The notes under the pieces: model-generated
Database searches by the model: none
What the model was told of the DNA's origin: nothing
The model's input: the letters and a program-made list of their open reading frames with translations, nothing else
Shown: in pieces, positions 51,545-61,111 of the stretch
How positions within the stretch are numbered: the first letter of the stretch is position 1
Layout of the letters: every line of letters begins with the position of its first letter
Program-made: the position numbers and the translations under genes
Origin: Carboxydocella thermautotrophica
GTDB taxonomy: Bacteria; Bacillota; GCA-003054495; Carboxydocellales; Carboxydocellaceae
Length of the DNA stretch: 64,000 nucleotides
NCBI GenBank assembly: GCA_003054495.1
Contig: CP028514.1
Location: forward strand, 1,589,501-1,653,500
Direction: 5' to 3'

Positions 51545-52581
51545 TATCTTGCAGCCAGGTCAGTTAGCAACTGCCCTACAACCGCCCTGGCCTGTGCAAT
51601 GCTGTCACTGATACTTTTCGGTCCCTGACAGGTGCCACAGACATAAATCCCTTTTTTCGAGCTCTGGTAATTTCCTGGCTCCAGATTGGCCAGAAAACCA
51701 AACCGGTTCTGTTCAATCCCCAGGGTTTGGGCCAGTTCAGTCAGCTCATTTTCAGGAGTAATAGCAGTAGATAATACAAGCAAATCAAATTGCTCGCTTT
51801 CTACTCTTCCGGACAGGGAATCAGTATAACGTACTGTCACCTTTTCATAAGGGAAGGAAAATACTTTAGCAGGAATGCCCCGGACCAGTTTAATCTGAGC
51901 TACTTCCTCAATTTCCTTCAAGTACTTGTCAAAACTGCGGCCAAAAGTTTGAATATCCATGTAAAAAACTGCGATCTCAGAATCTGGAAGCTCATGCTTG
52001 ATCTTGCGGGCCAAACGCAGAGCATACATGCAGCAAACCTGAGAACAATATTCATTGCCTAAAGCCAGATCCCTGCTGCCTACGCATTGAACAAACCCGA
52101 TTTTCTGCACTCCGGGATAGGCTTTGACAAACTTCCCTTCCCTGGCCAGAGCCTGTTCCAGCTCCAGAGCGGAAATCACACCCCGCTGCCAGCCTAAGCC
52201 CAGCTCACCCCGCTTTTCGGGAGCCAGAGGAGAGAATCCGGCTGCTACGATAATTCCGGCTACCTGGATTTCCACTTCCCCGGCCGGAGTCTTGAGTTGC
52301 ACCTGGTAGTTGCCAGGTTGCCCCCCGCAGCGGCTGACACGGCTATGCAGATAGACCTTAATTCCTTCTTCAGCCTCCACTGCTGCTCTGACCTGCAAGA
52401 CCAGACAGGCAGAACATTTAGCACAGTTGTTTGTCGCTTTGCAGGCATAGGTGGCCGCCTTACCGCCCAGGACCCCATCCTTTTCTACCAGATGAACGGT
52501 AAAACCATTTTTAGCTGCCGCCTGGGCAGCTGTCAGACCGGCAATACCGCTTCCTATCACCAGCAAGTTATTGTTACTCAC
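51544..52581 (-). CDS. Short HdrA-like FAD protein, end of the metVF unit
   Basis: A 345-residue flavoprotein related to the core of HdrA. FAD motif: LLVIGSGIAGLTAAQAAAKN. A cysteine cluster where HdrA has its T-L-D-C motif reads NNCAKCSACLVL. The later CVGSRDLALGNEYCSQVCCM is the HdrA CS-x-x-CCMY motif, and the FAD-closing part is YVCGTCQGPKSISDSIAQAR. It lacks the ferredoxin domains of full HdrA. It is the last gene of the operon, 21 nt after metF, and a second HdrA-like protein lies three genes upstream. A role in feeding or receiving electrons for methylene-THF reduction is inferred from position. Confidence 0.82.
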   Translation of the reverse strand: MSNNNLLVIGSGIAGLTAAQAAAKNGFTVHLVEKDGVLGGKAATYACKATNNCAKCSACLVLQVRAAVEAEEGIKVYLHSRVSRCGGQPGNYQVQLKTPAGEVEIQVAGIIVAAGFSPLAPEKRGELGLGWQRGVISALELEQALAREGKFVKAYPGVQKIGFVQCVGSRDLALGNEYCSQVCCMYALRLARKIKHELPDSEIAVFYMDIQTFGRSFDKYLKEIEEVAQIKLVRGIPAKVFSFPYEKVTVRYTDSLSGRVESEQFDLLVLSTAITPENELTELAQTLGIEQNRFGFLANLEPGNYQSSKKGIYVCGTCQGPKSISDSIAQARAVVGQLLTDLAAR

Positions 52582-52602
52582 TTTACTCCCTCCTTGCCGG
52601 CT

Positions 52603-53520
52603 CTAAATAGTCGGGCGCGGCAAAAGTCCTGCCCTCTCCACAATGGTCGGAATAATCTCTTCCCAGGCGACCGCCATAATGTGTACCCCGGCAATTCCCT
52701 TCATATTGCGTAAATACTTAATCTGCTCAACCACCAGATTAACAGCTTCTTCCTTTACATCCTCCGCCTTTTCCAGGCGCTGACAGATTTCCTCCGAAAC
52801 CATCATCCCTGCCACATTTTTCTGCATATATCTGGCCGCCTTGGCAGACTTAATCGGCATTACGCCGGCCAGAATATAGGCCCTTTCATGTAATCCCCGT
52901 TCGCGTACCAGCTCCATCCAGCGCTCAAACCGTTCCATATCCAGAATACACTGGGTTTGGACAAAATCGGCACCGGCATTGATTTTTTTCTCCAGACGGG
53001 TTACCCGAAATTCAAAGGGGTCAGCAAAGGGGTTAGCTGCACAGCCAAGGAAGAACTTGGGAGGCTCGCTTTTCATCTGTTCCCCGCACTGGAAATAGCC
53101 TTTACGCATTCCATCCAGAGTCTGTAAAAGCTGAATGGAATCCAGATCCCAGACGTTCTTGGCCATGGGGTGATTACCAAAACGCTGATGGTCACCGGAC
53201 AGACAAAGAATATTCTTTATCCCTAGAGCTGCCGCCCCCAGGGCGTCTGACTGCAATCCGATGCGGTTCCGATCCCGGCAGGTCATCTGGATAATGGGCT
53301 CAATTCCCATATCAACCAGGATTTTGCCGGCAGCTATAGAAGACATCCGTACGATCGCCGTCTGGTTATCTGTTAAATTGAAAGCATCAGCGGCATTGCG
53401 TAAGTGCTCTCCGTGTTTTTTGATTACATTGGCATCACAGCTTTTCGGTGGCCCAATCTCACCGGAAACCACAAACTCGCCCCTGCGTAACAGTTGTTCC
53501 AGTTTACTCCCCGCTTTCAA
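52603..53520 (-). CDS. metF: Methylenetetrahydrofolate reductase, large catalytic subunit
   Basis: A 305-residue FAD/FMN TIM-barrel enzyme of the MetF family: VSGEIGPPKSCDANVIKKHG, MTCRDRNRIGLQSDALGAAA, NILCLSGDHQRFGN and FVQTQCILDMERFERWMELV. It reduces methylene-THF to methyl-THF in the methyl branch of the Wood-Ljungdahl pathway. The start overlaps the metV stop by 17 nt. In Moorella MetF works with MetV and an Hdr-type module; here mvhD and hdrA-like genes on both sides suggest the same kind of complex. The start ATG at 53520 has a ribosome site within metV. Confidence 0.93.
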   Translation of the reverse strand: MKAGSKLEQLLRRGEFVVSGEIGPPKSCDANVIKKHGEHLRNAADAFNLTDNQTAIVRMSSIAAGKILVDMGIEPIIQMTCRDRNRIGLQSDALGAAALGIKNILCLSGDHQRFGNHPMAKNVWDLDSIQLLQTLDGMRKGYFQCGEQMKSEPPKFFLGCAANPFADPFEFRVTRLEKKINAGADFVQTQCILDMERFERWMELVRERGLHERAYILAGVMPIKSAKAARYMQKNVAGMMVSEEICQRLEKAEDVKEEAVNLVVEQIKYLRNMKGIAGVHIMAVAWEEIIPTIVERAGLLPRPTI

Positions 53521-54184
53521 GGTACAGTTCCTCCCTTACCAGTTTTCTCGGCCCTCCGTCCCGGGCTGTAGTCCAGTCTTTCGGTGGCTGAATTTCCAGC
53601 AAGCGCTCCACCAGACCCAGGCGCTGTAAACGGTCATGGATAAGCTGCCAGCCACAATCAATATCTTTGGAGATTTCGCATTTACCGTTTTGTGAACCGC
53701 CACAGGGACCATTGAGCAGGTTTTTGGAACAACGGGCGATAGGACAAACTCCTCCGGTAATGCTGAGTACGCAATTGCCACAACCCAGACATCTTTCCGC
53801 CCATTCCCCTACTTTGAGGTTAATGCCCATAAACTTGGTATTCAGGGCCGGATGCACCCTTACCGCCGGGAATCGTTCTGCAACCCCCTGCACCCCTACA
53901 CCACAGGCAGTGGAAAGGATAGCCTCAACTTCCGGTACCATTTCCCTGACCTGGTCTATAAATTCATAATCACATTGTCTTTCTACCGTAGCCTCTAAAA
54001 CTTCTAAAGGTTGCCCGTTTTCCTGCCGGGCCAGGCGTAGCTGTTCTGCCAGTATACCTACTTCCTTTTCACCACCGGCCAGGCAGACAGTCACACAGCC
54101 CCGGCAACCCAGTAATAAAATCTTTTTATAATTGGAGACAGACTGTAAGATCTCTTCCAATGGTTTACGATCAGCTACTATCAT
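53504..54184 (-). CDS. metV: MetV, Fe-S/zinc partner subunit of MetF
   Basis: A 226-residue protein of the methylene-THF-reductase C-terminal family. The N-terminal half has LLLGCRGCVTVCLAGGEKEV and ILSTACGVGVQGVAERFPAV. The C-terminal cysteine-rich region reads CLGCGNCVLSITGGVCPIAR followed by CSKNLLNGPCGGSQNGKC, which holds Fe-S and/or Zn. In acetogens it bridges MetF to its electron donor. It overlaps mvhD upstream by 4 nt (ATGA) and metF downstream by 17 nt, so the three are translated together. Confidence 0.9.
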   Translation of the reverse strand: MIVADRKPLEEILQSVSNYKKILLLGCRGCVTVCLAGGEKEVGILAEQLRLARQENGQPLEVLEATVERQCDYEFIDQVREMVPEVEAILSTACGVGVQGVAERFPAVRVHPALNTKFMGINLKVGEWAERCLGCGNCVLSITGGVCPIARCSKNLLNGPCGGSQNGKCEISKDIDCGWQLIHDRLQRLGLVERLLEIQPPKDWTTARDGGPRKLVREELYLESGE

Positions 54185-54582
54185 TTATTTACCACCTTCC
54201 CCGGCTTATCCCCTAAGGCTGCCAAACGTTGAGCAAAAGCCAGTATTTCTTCCGCAAGTTGAGGGCCCATATTAGCTGCCAGATTGACAAAAGCCATTCT
54301 TTCCGCATTTACGCCCATAGAGGCCAGCATCTTGGCCACTCCCTGCCAGCGCTGTTCTGCCCGGTTATTACCCCGAAGGAACTTGCAGTTCTCTTTCTGG
54401 CAGGCCAGCACCATTACCCCATCAGCTGCTGCCAGGCTCTTATAGAGGTAAAGCACATCCAGCCTCCCTGAACAGGGTAGTTTGATAGCTTTGACCTTCA
54501 GTTGGGAGGACAAATTGGGTCGGGCCGACTGATAGGCCAGCCAACCGGAATTTTCACAGCAAAATGCAATTATCCTGGCCAT
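54181..54582 (-). CDS. mvhD: MvhD-type [2Fe-2S] subunit (cysteine form)
   Basis: A 133-residue MvhD-family protein: IIAFCCENSGWLAYQSA, IKLPCSGRLDVLYLYKSLAA and VLACQKENCKFLRGNNRAEQ. The motif C-x5-C at the last site corresponds to the U-x4-C of FlxD in this window, so this copy uses cysteine. MvhD subunits pass electrons to HdrA in bifurcating complexes. It lies between hdrA (overlap of 1 nt) and metV (overlap of 4 nt), tying the hdrA-mvhD pair to MetVF. Confidence 0.88.
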   Translation of the reverse strand: MARIIAFCCENSGWLAYQSARPNLSSQLKVKAIKLPCSGRLDVLYLYKSLAAADGVMVLACQKENCKFLRGNNRAEQRWQGVAKMLASMGVNAERMAFVNLAANMGPQLAEEILAFAQRLAALGDKPGKVVNK

Positions 54583-55859
54583 CAGTTTACCGCCTCCTTT
54601 AACTGTCCCAGAATTTCCTGGTCCTCATAGCCTGGCATGGTAATGGCCTTACCTGGACATTCAGCCGCACAGATTCCACACCTTCTGCAGGCAATAGGAT
54701 TCATATAAGCCACCGAACCATACAGGTTGTTATAGCTGGCATAATCATGTTTAATTTCAATGGCACCATGCGGGCAACAGCGATAACAGGTTAGGCAAAC
54801 AACACACTTTGCCGCCTCTACTCTGGGATAGTTTGCTATTACTTCCACTTCAGCAGCAGGCAGCTTTTGCTGAATTTCCCCCGCAACCAGAGCCGCATCC
54901 ATCAAAATCGCCTGGTAAGTGCTGGGAGCATGGGTATTTCCAACTACATATATACCTTCCCGGGAAGTGAACTGTGGACCAATATGAACATTATCTTCAC
55001 CCCGGAAATCATAGGCATCCAGCCTAATACGGAAAATCTGTCCTAAAACCCTGGCATCCTCGTTGGGCACAATCTCTTCCGGAATAATCAGCCAGTCAGC
55101 CGCCACCTTGAAGCTATTCCCTGTAGTCTGCAGGAAGGGATCCTGATAGGCTACCTCGATCTTATCCCCCTGCTTAATAATTTGCACATCCTTTTCATAA
55201 CGGTAAAAATTTACTCCCGCTGCCCTGGCCCGGCCAAATAACTCTTCCAGTCCTTCCTGGGCCACCTTCATGTTTTTGGTAAATACATGCACATCTTTGT
55301 GATAGGTCTCCCGCAAAAGAAGGGCATTTTTCAAGGTGGAAATATAGGGCATATAGAAATTTTCCGTAGTTTTGCCCAGGATGAAAACATATGTCTGCCC
55401 ATTGACCTCTGTCTGTTTTATGGCCTTTTCCAGGCCCAGCAGCCCTAAAACCCGGTCATTCATTCCCAAACCACCATATTTGGCCGGGCAGAGTACCGTC
55501 TGGAGGCCAATGGCAATTACAACAGCCCCGGCATTAATGGCCTGCTGACCCTGCGGCCCGGAAATCAGTACCCGGAAGTTTCCTGCTACACCAAAACAGT
55601 CAACTACCTGGCTCTGCAGGAAAACAGTCACATCACTATCATCAAGTAATTGTTTTTTTAATTTTTCAACAATTTCAGCTGGTTTTTCCCTGGTTTCTAC
55701 CAGTGAAGCCAGTTCGGCAAAAACCCCTCCCAGCTGATCGCTTTTTTCCACTAAAAATACCCGGTGGCCAAGGCGTCTAAGCGCAGCAGCAGTTTCCATG
55801 CCGGAAATGCCCCCGCCAATGATTACCACATCCTGATTAACCGCAATCTTTTCCCTCAT
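54582..55859 (-). CDS. hdrA: HdrA-like FAD/4Fe-4S protein of the metVF unit
   Basis: A 425-residue protein. The FAD motif VVIIGGGISGMETAAALRRL opens it and two ferredoxin sites close it (CVVCLTCYRCCPHGAIEI; CRRCGICAAECPGKAITM). It lacks the first ferredoxin region and the T-L-D-C-S-x-C segment of the full-length HdrA at 22779, so it is a shortened form. It starts at an ATG (55859) close to a GGAGG site. It is the first of hdrA-mvhD-metV-metF-hdrA-like, with a strong hairpin between it and acsE. No hdrB or hdrC is near, unlike the Moorella metVF-hdrCBA-mvhD arrangement. Confidence 0.85.
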   Translation of the reverse strand: MREKIAVNQDVVIIGGGISGMETAAALRRLGHRVFLVEKSDQLGGVFAELASLVETREKPAEIVEKLKKQLLDDSDVTVFLQSQVVDCFGVAGNFRVLISGPQGQQAINAGAVVIAIGLQTVLCPAKYGGLGMNDRVLGLLGLEKAIKQTEVNGQTYVFILGKTTENFYMPYISTLKNALLLRETYHKDVHVFTKNMKVAQEGLEELFGRARAAGVNFYRYEKDVQIIKQGDKIEVAYQDPFLQTTGNSFKVAADWLIIPEEIVPNEDARVLGQIFRIRLDAYDFRGEDNVHIGPQFTSREGIYVVGNTHAPSTYQAILMDAALVAGEIQQKLPAAEVEVIANYPRVEAAKCVVCLTCYRCCPHGAIEIKHDYASYNNLYGSVAYMNPIACRRCGICAAECPGKAITMPGYEDQEILGQLKEAVN

Positions 55860-55910
55860 CCCTCCGACACACCTCAATTCCTTCTAACCTCAAGTTGAAC
55901 CATAGAGGTA

Positions 55911-55938
55911 GAGAGCTTCCCGGGGATGGGAAGCTCTC
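55911..55938 (-). other. Intercistronic hairpin between acsE and hdrA
   Basis: GAGAGCTTCCC/GGGAAGCTCTC, an 11-bp perfect stem with a 6-nt loop, not followed by a T run. It lies 17 nt after the acsE stop. It looks like an mRNA stability or processing element dividing the acs part from the met part. Confidence 0.6.
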
Positions 55939-55954
55939 ATCAACCACCCGCCTC

Positions 55955-56752
<798 letters not shown>

Positions 56753-56793
56753 TCAGTAAACCTCCCTTTTTCTCCCGGCCCAAGGCCTTTCTT

Positions 56794-57747
56794 TTAGTAT
56801 TGTGCACCCTTGCTGATAGCAGCAACATGGTCCTTAAACTGTTTCAGGGAATCAGGATGCCGCATGAGGAAGAGATGCCCCCCTGCCTGAAGCAGTGTGG
56901 TAGCGGTCATAACTTCCCACAGGATAGCCCGGGTATATTGTCCGCCCCAATCATAACCTTCAGGAGAACCTTCATCCTTGGCTTCCTTGGCCTTCCAGGA
57001 TTCCTGACCAACAAAGCAGATGATGGGCATGGCCAGCATCTTGTCACCGGTCAGAGCACCCAAACGGGCCCGTTCCATAATGGAGTAAGCATATTCAATA
57101 CCATAGCCCAGAGCACCGATCAATGGGTCTATAACAATCCGGTCAGAAGGCAGATTCATTTCTGTAATCAGAATGTTCAGCTGCTTGGCCAGGTTAATGT
57201 CCAGCGGAGATGAAGCAATTACAGAATGACCATTAACCAGGGCAGTAGCTACGATGGAATTGTAGTTTTCCTGAGTGGCGCAGCCAATCAGGCAGTTTTT
57301 GCCTTGCAGCACTTCCCCCACAGTGGGGAAAATTTCTGCGTCCTTTTCTTCAACCCCACAGCCCAGGACAATCAGGGGTACATCGATAGCATCTGCAACC
57401 GCCTTGGCAGTTCTGGCTACATCTTCAGCGCTGGCATTGCCTTTGTCAGGATGCGCGCTATCCAGGCGCAATGCCACCGCATCAGCACCAAATTCAACGG
57501 CCTTTTTCGCCCAGGCCACGGGATCAGACAGTACATCTCCCCAGGCGTTCTTCAGGATTTCCGGCCAATCTTCCGGATAGACATCAGATACTTCCAGTGC
57601 AACTACCGGAGCATTAGGAACTTGCCCTTCAAAAGTCAGATAGGGTAAGGTGGAGTCTCCACCAACTTTAACTGCTTTAGGCCCTTCGCCGATAGTGACT
57701 TCCGCGACTTTGGAAGTCCAGCGTTCTTTCAGGATGGTAACAGCCAT
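56794..57747 (-). CDS. acsD: Corrinoid/iron-sulfur protein, small subunit
   Basis: A 317-residue TIM-barrel subunit of CoFeSP: KVGGDSTLPYLTFEGQVPNA, ALEVSDVYPEDWPEILKNAW, LIGCATQENYNSIVATALVN, IVIDPLIGALGYGIEYAYSI and DWGGQYTRAILWEVMTATTL. With AcsC it carries the corrinoid between AcsE and acetyl-CoA synthase. The length matches the family (about 310-323). It lies 20 nt after the RACo-type gene and 41 nt before acsE. An AAAGGAGCG site precedes the ATG. Confidence 0.95.
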   Translation of the reverse strand: MAVTILKERWTSKVAEVTIGEGPKAVKVGGDSTLPYLTFEGQVPNAPVVALEVSDVYPEDWPEILKNAWGDVLSDPVAWAKKAVEFGADAVALRLDSAHPDKGNASAEDVARTAKAVADAIDVPLIVLGCGVEEKDAEIFPTVGEVLQGKNCLIGCATQENYNSIVATALVNGHSVIASSPLDINLAKQLNILITEMNLPSDRIVIDPLIGALGYGIEYAYSIMERARLGALTGDKMLAMPIICFVGQESWKAKEAKDEGSPEGYDWGGQYTRAILWEVMTATTLLQAGGHLFLMRHPDSLKQFKDHVAAISKGAQY

Positions 57748-57767
57748 TTCACCCGCTCCTTTCGGAT

Positions 57768-59675
57768 TTATTTATGTTTCTGCTCAATAGAAGGGAATAA
57801 AGACAAATCAGTGTGTGGCAAAAATAGCGCCGAAACGAATTCATCCATAAAAGTATTACCCACACTTAATTCCAGATAAGTCATCTTAGCCGCAATCTCG
57901 TCGACTTTGGCTCGAGCCGCCTGGGAAGTAAGGGCCAGGCAGGCTCCTTTCAAGGAGCTATTGCCGATGAACCTGTACTTTTCTTCCGGTAAATCCGGCA
58001 GGAGGCCGATGGTAACCGCATCTTTTATGTTGAGATAGTTACCAAAGCCACCAGCGATCAGAATTCGATCTACCGCTTCTAATGGCAGATCTACCATTCC
58101 CAGCATTACCCGAATACCGGCAAAAATCGCTCCTTTAGAACGAATGAGGTTCTTTATATCTGCTTCCGAAATGGTTATATCTTGTTCTATCCCACTATCC
58201 TCTGCCCATGCTAAAACAAATTCCGGTCCTTCTTCTCCCTGTCTTACCCGCGGATGTTTTAGATTGGCAAACTTGCCAGTCCGGTCAATAATTCCGGCAT
58301 CCCGCAGGCGGGCAATGCAGTCAATCAATCCTGAGCCGCAAATACCCACGGGCTTGCCATTGCCGATGGTCTTCAATTTTACCTTCCCGTCACTACCGAT
58401 TTCGACCCGCTCGATTGCTCCGTACATTGCCCGCATACCAAACTTGATACCGCCTCCCTCAAAAGCCGGACCTGCGGAACAGGAACAGGCAATCAGCCAG
58501 TCCTCATTTCCCAGCACCATTTCGCCATTGGTACCGATATCAATCAGGAGGGTTAATTCCTGTTGTTCAGCCATGCCTGTGTACAGCACACCGGAAGTTA
58601 TATCGCCACCGACATAACTGGCTATACTGGGCAATGCATGAACCCAGGCTTCCGGATCAACCAGTAAATCCAGCTCCTTGGCTCGGATAGGCGGTACAAA
58701 ATTGATGGTGGGGATATAGGGTTCCAATCTGATATAATTGGGGTCAATGCCCAGCAATAAATGGGTCATGGTAGTGTTGCCAGCACATACGACCGCTTTG
58801 ATTTCCGTAGGGCTTATGCCGTTTTTCCGGCACAATCCCTGTACCAGTTCATTAATCGTTGACCGAACTGCTTCTTTTAGCTCCTCCAGTCCGCCGTTGA
58901 CTTCAACCGCATGCACAATTCGACTGATTACATCATCGCCGAACTTGGCCTGACGATTATACGTTCCTCTAACATCTAACCTCTCGCCGGTGATGAGGTT
59001 GATTAGCTGTACTACTACCGTGGTAGTACCAATGTCAACGGCAATTCCGTACAGAGGAGAATTATTCTGTCCCGGAGATATGTCAACCACTTCCGTTACC
59101 CCGGCTCCTAAAGCCAGAGTCACCGTTACCTCCCAATTCCCCTCCCGTAATGCCTGGGCTAATTGAGCCAGGGCTGACAAACGGATCTGGATGTTGCTAT
59201 TTTCAGTCTGCTTGCGCAGTACTGTCAGCAGGCGGCTCCAGTCATCTGTATTGTCTGTCAAGCTTGGAGGTGAAAGCTTAACCGTTTGCCGCCAAATCAG
59301 CCCAGGTCCAGACCATCTTTTTTCATCTATTTCCTGCTCGGTCAGGGTACCAGCCCTTTTTTCATCAGATGTCAACACCTGATGTTCTGCCAGACGGCTT
59401 TCCAGAGGAATTTCAACAACTATGTTATCTTGAACTTTAGCCTGGCAGGCTAATACCCAACCCTCATTCAGTTTCTGTGGTGAGAGATTGGCTGTTGCCC
59501 CCCGTTCCACTTTACCGGACTGGACAATCACCGCACAACGACCACAGGTCCCCTGACCGCCACAGGTGCTTTTAATGGCCAGGCCTGCCTTCTGAGCGGC
59601 TTTCCAGATGGTAGTGCCCGCTTCGACTTGTACTTCAACGCCGTCAGGCAGAAAGTAGACACGATGCAGGTCCAT
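57768..59675 (-). CDS. RACo-type ASKHA ATPase-ferredoxin (reductive activator of CoFeSP)
   Basis: A 635-residue protein. The N-terminal ~90 residues are a plant-type [2Fe-2S] domain (STCGGQGTCGRCAVIVQSG). An ASKHA-type ATPase follows: GIAVDIGTTTVVVQLINL, VCAGNTTMTHLLLGID, LLIDIGTNGEMVLGN, CSAGPAFEGGGIKFGMRA and IAGGFGNYLNIKDAV. In Moorella and Carboxydothermus such proteins use ATP to re-reduce inactive Co(II) of CoFeSP. It lies between acsC and acsD exactly as in other acs operons. The start ATG at 59675 follows GGAGATGAAA. Confidence 0.92.
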   Translation of the reverse strand: MDLHRVYFLPDGVEVQVEAGTTIWKAAQKAGLAIKSTCGGQGTCGRCAVIVQSGKVERGATANLSPQKLNEGWVLACQAKVQDNIVVEIPLESRLAEHQVLTSDEKRAGTLTEQEIDEKRWSGPGLIWRQTVKLSPPSLTDNTDDWSRLLTVLRKQTENSNIQIRLSALAQLAQALREGNWEVTVTLALGAGVTEVVDISPGQNNSPLYGIAVDIGTTTVVVQLINLITGERLDVRGTYNRQAKFGDDVISRIVHAVEVNGGLEELKEAVRSTINELVQGLCRKNGISPTEIKAVVCAGNTTMTHLLLGIDPNYIRLEPYIPTINFVPPIRAKELDLLVDPEAWVHALPSIASYVGGDITSGVLYTGMAEQQELTLLIDIGTNGEMVLGNEDWLIACSCSAGPAFEGGGIKFGMRAMYGAIERVEIGSDGKVKLKTIGNGKPVGICGSGLIDCIARLRDAGIIDRTGKFANLKHPRVRQGEEGPEFVLAWAEDSGIEQDITISEADIKNLIRSKGAIFAGIRVMLGMVDLPLEAVDRILIAGGFGNYLNIKDAVTIGLLPDLPEEKYRFIGNSSLKGACLALTSQAARAKVDEIAAKMTYLELSVGNTFMDEFVSALFLPHTDLSLFPSIEQKHK

Positions 59676-59690
59676 GTTTTATTTCATCTC

Positions 59691-61031
59691 CTAATTCCAG
59701 CGCTGTTTCAAGAAAGAAGGTATACCGGAGGATTCCCGCGGACCGACGATAACTTCAAATCCGGACAATTCCGCCAGCTTACCGGAGAGAACGGCAACGT
59801 GCCCAGGAATGATAATCTTGTTATGGTTGATCTTGTCCTTAATGCCCAGGTTTTTCAGATCTTCGGCAATCTTTTCAGGTGAGTATTTGCCTGCCGCCCA
59901 GGCTGTCAACACGGAGATCCCATCTGTATCAATGGGTATTACATAAGCAGGTACCCGGGAAGCTTCCACATCACCGGCTACGCAGAAATAAGTAAGCGAG
60001 AAGTTAGTGGTGATGAAGACAGGAGCATCCGGACCAGGATTGCCAATTTCATAGATTTTAGCTTCTACCGCAATCGGCTTCTGCGGGTCAGTGTAAATGT
60101 TCAGCCGCAGAGTGATCAGCGGTAATACCACAGCCGGATCGGCACTGCTGATAACCACAATACCGGCATATTTTGCAATATATACTCCCGCATCGATGGC
60201 TTCCTGCAAGGGGTTCTCAGGATTGCTGGCAAAGGCAATCGCCGGATAGCCAAAAGGACGGAACTTTTCTTTCAGGGCCTTACGGCGGATCTGGGTCAGA
60301 TCACCAAGAGCCTGAGCTACTTCCCTGGCGCCGGAGTCAATGACCAGTTCTTTCCATCCAAGAGCAGTTACCTTTTCTACCAGTTCAGCCAGTTCATTCA
60401 GGTTACTGCCTTTTACAGCCAACGGCACTTGATATTTCTTGGCCAGTTCAGTCATCGCTTCATAGTTTTCAGCAGTAGCAGCATAAACCAGGGGCTTGCC
60501 AGCTGCAGCTACTTCCAGGGCCTGGCCCATAGCATTAACGTCAGAAGAAATCAGAATCAGCGGATACTTGGTTGCGCCCTGAACGGCTTTAACAGCTTCT
60601 ACGAATTTGCCGGCATCACCAGAGCGGTTCACTACAGCCACCAGATCCACTTCGTGAATCTGACCAACCCGGTCAAAGACCAGCTTGTTGATAGCATCCA
60701 CTTTCGCTGCAATTTCTTCAGCACTCATGTCATCGTAGACTTCAATAGCAATGCCAGTGGGATGTTCGAACCGCTTATCATGACGGAACAGGACAGTTTC
60801 ATTACCAATGGACAGTTCCTTTTCCCCGGTTCCGATTTTAACCAGAGCGATAGGAGGAGCAGAAGCTGCACCCAGGAATTCTTTAGCAGCATCACTTACA
60901 TAGGGACATGCTTCCAGGGAAGCTTTACCAGCGGCCAGCTGCATAGCAAAGGCCAAACATGTCGGTTGCCCACATTCTTTACAATTCTTTTTAGGCAACT
61001 GTTTGTAAATCTCCAGACCGGTTAATGCCAT
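59691..61031 (-). CDS. acsC: Corrinoid/iron-sulfur protein, large subunit
   Basis: A 446-residue subunit with an N-terminal 4Fe-4S site (KKNCKECGQPTCLAFAMQLA, then a last Cys in EACPYVSD), a TIM-barrel middle (VLFRHDKRFEHPTGIAIEVY; PLILISSDVNAMGQALEVAA) and a C-terminal corrinoid-binding domain (TDGISVLTAWAAGKYSPEKI followed by a cobamide-binding fold ending PSFLKQRWN). It receives methyl from AcsE and gives it to AcsB. It lies 80 nt after acsB, with a large hairpin in that gap. The length matches Moorella AcsC (446). Confidence 0.95.
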   Translation of the reverse strand: MALTGLEIYKQLPKKNCKECGQPTCLAFAMQLAAGKASLEACPYVSDAAKEFLGAASAPPIALVKIGTGEKELSIGNETVLFRHDKRFEHPTGIAIEVYDDMSAEEIAAKVDAINKLVFDRVGQIHEVDLVAVVNRSGDAGKFVEAVKAVQGATKYPLILISSDVNAMGQALEVAAAGKPLVYAATAENYEAMTELAKKYQVPLAVKGSNLNELAELVEKVTALGWKELVIDSGAREVAQALGDLTQIRRKALKEKFRPFGYPAIAFASNPENPLQEAIDAGVYIAKYAGIVVISSADPAVVLPLITLRLNIYTDPQKPIAVEAKIYEIGNPGPDAPVFITTNFSLTYFCVAGDVEASRVPAYVIPIDTDGISVLTAWAAGKYSPEKIAEDLKNLGIKDKINHNKIIIPGHVAVLSGKLAELSGFEVIVGPRESSGIPSFLKQRWN

Positions 61032-61063
61032 TCTCTAAACCCCTTTCCAATCTTTATTTTAAT

Positions 61064-61097
61064 GGAGTCAGGAGAGGTCTATCCCCCTCCCGACCCC
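61064..61097 (-). other. Sense-strand-specific RNA hairpin between acsB and acsC
   Basis: As minus-strand RNA, 61097-61084 pairs with 61077-61064 over 14 bp, with three G-U wobbles and a 6-nt loop. On the opposite strand these wobbles would be A-C mismatches, so the fold only works in the acs mRNA. No T run follows. It starts 14 nt after the acsB stop and probably sets mRNA stability or the ratio of AcsB to CoFeSP. Confidence 0.58.
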
Positions 61098-61111
61098 AAA
61101 CAATCTTTGAC

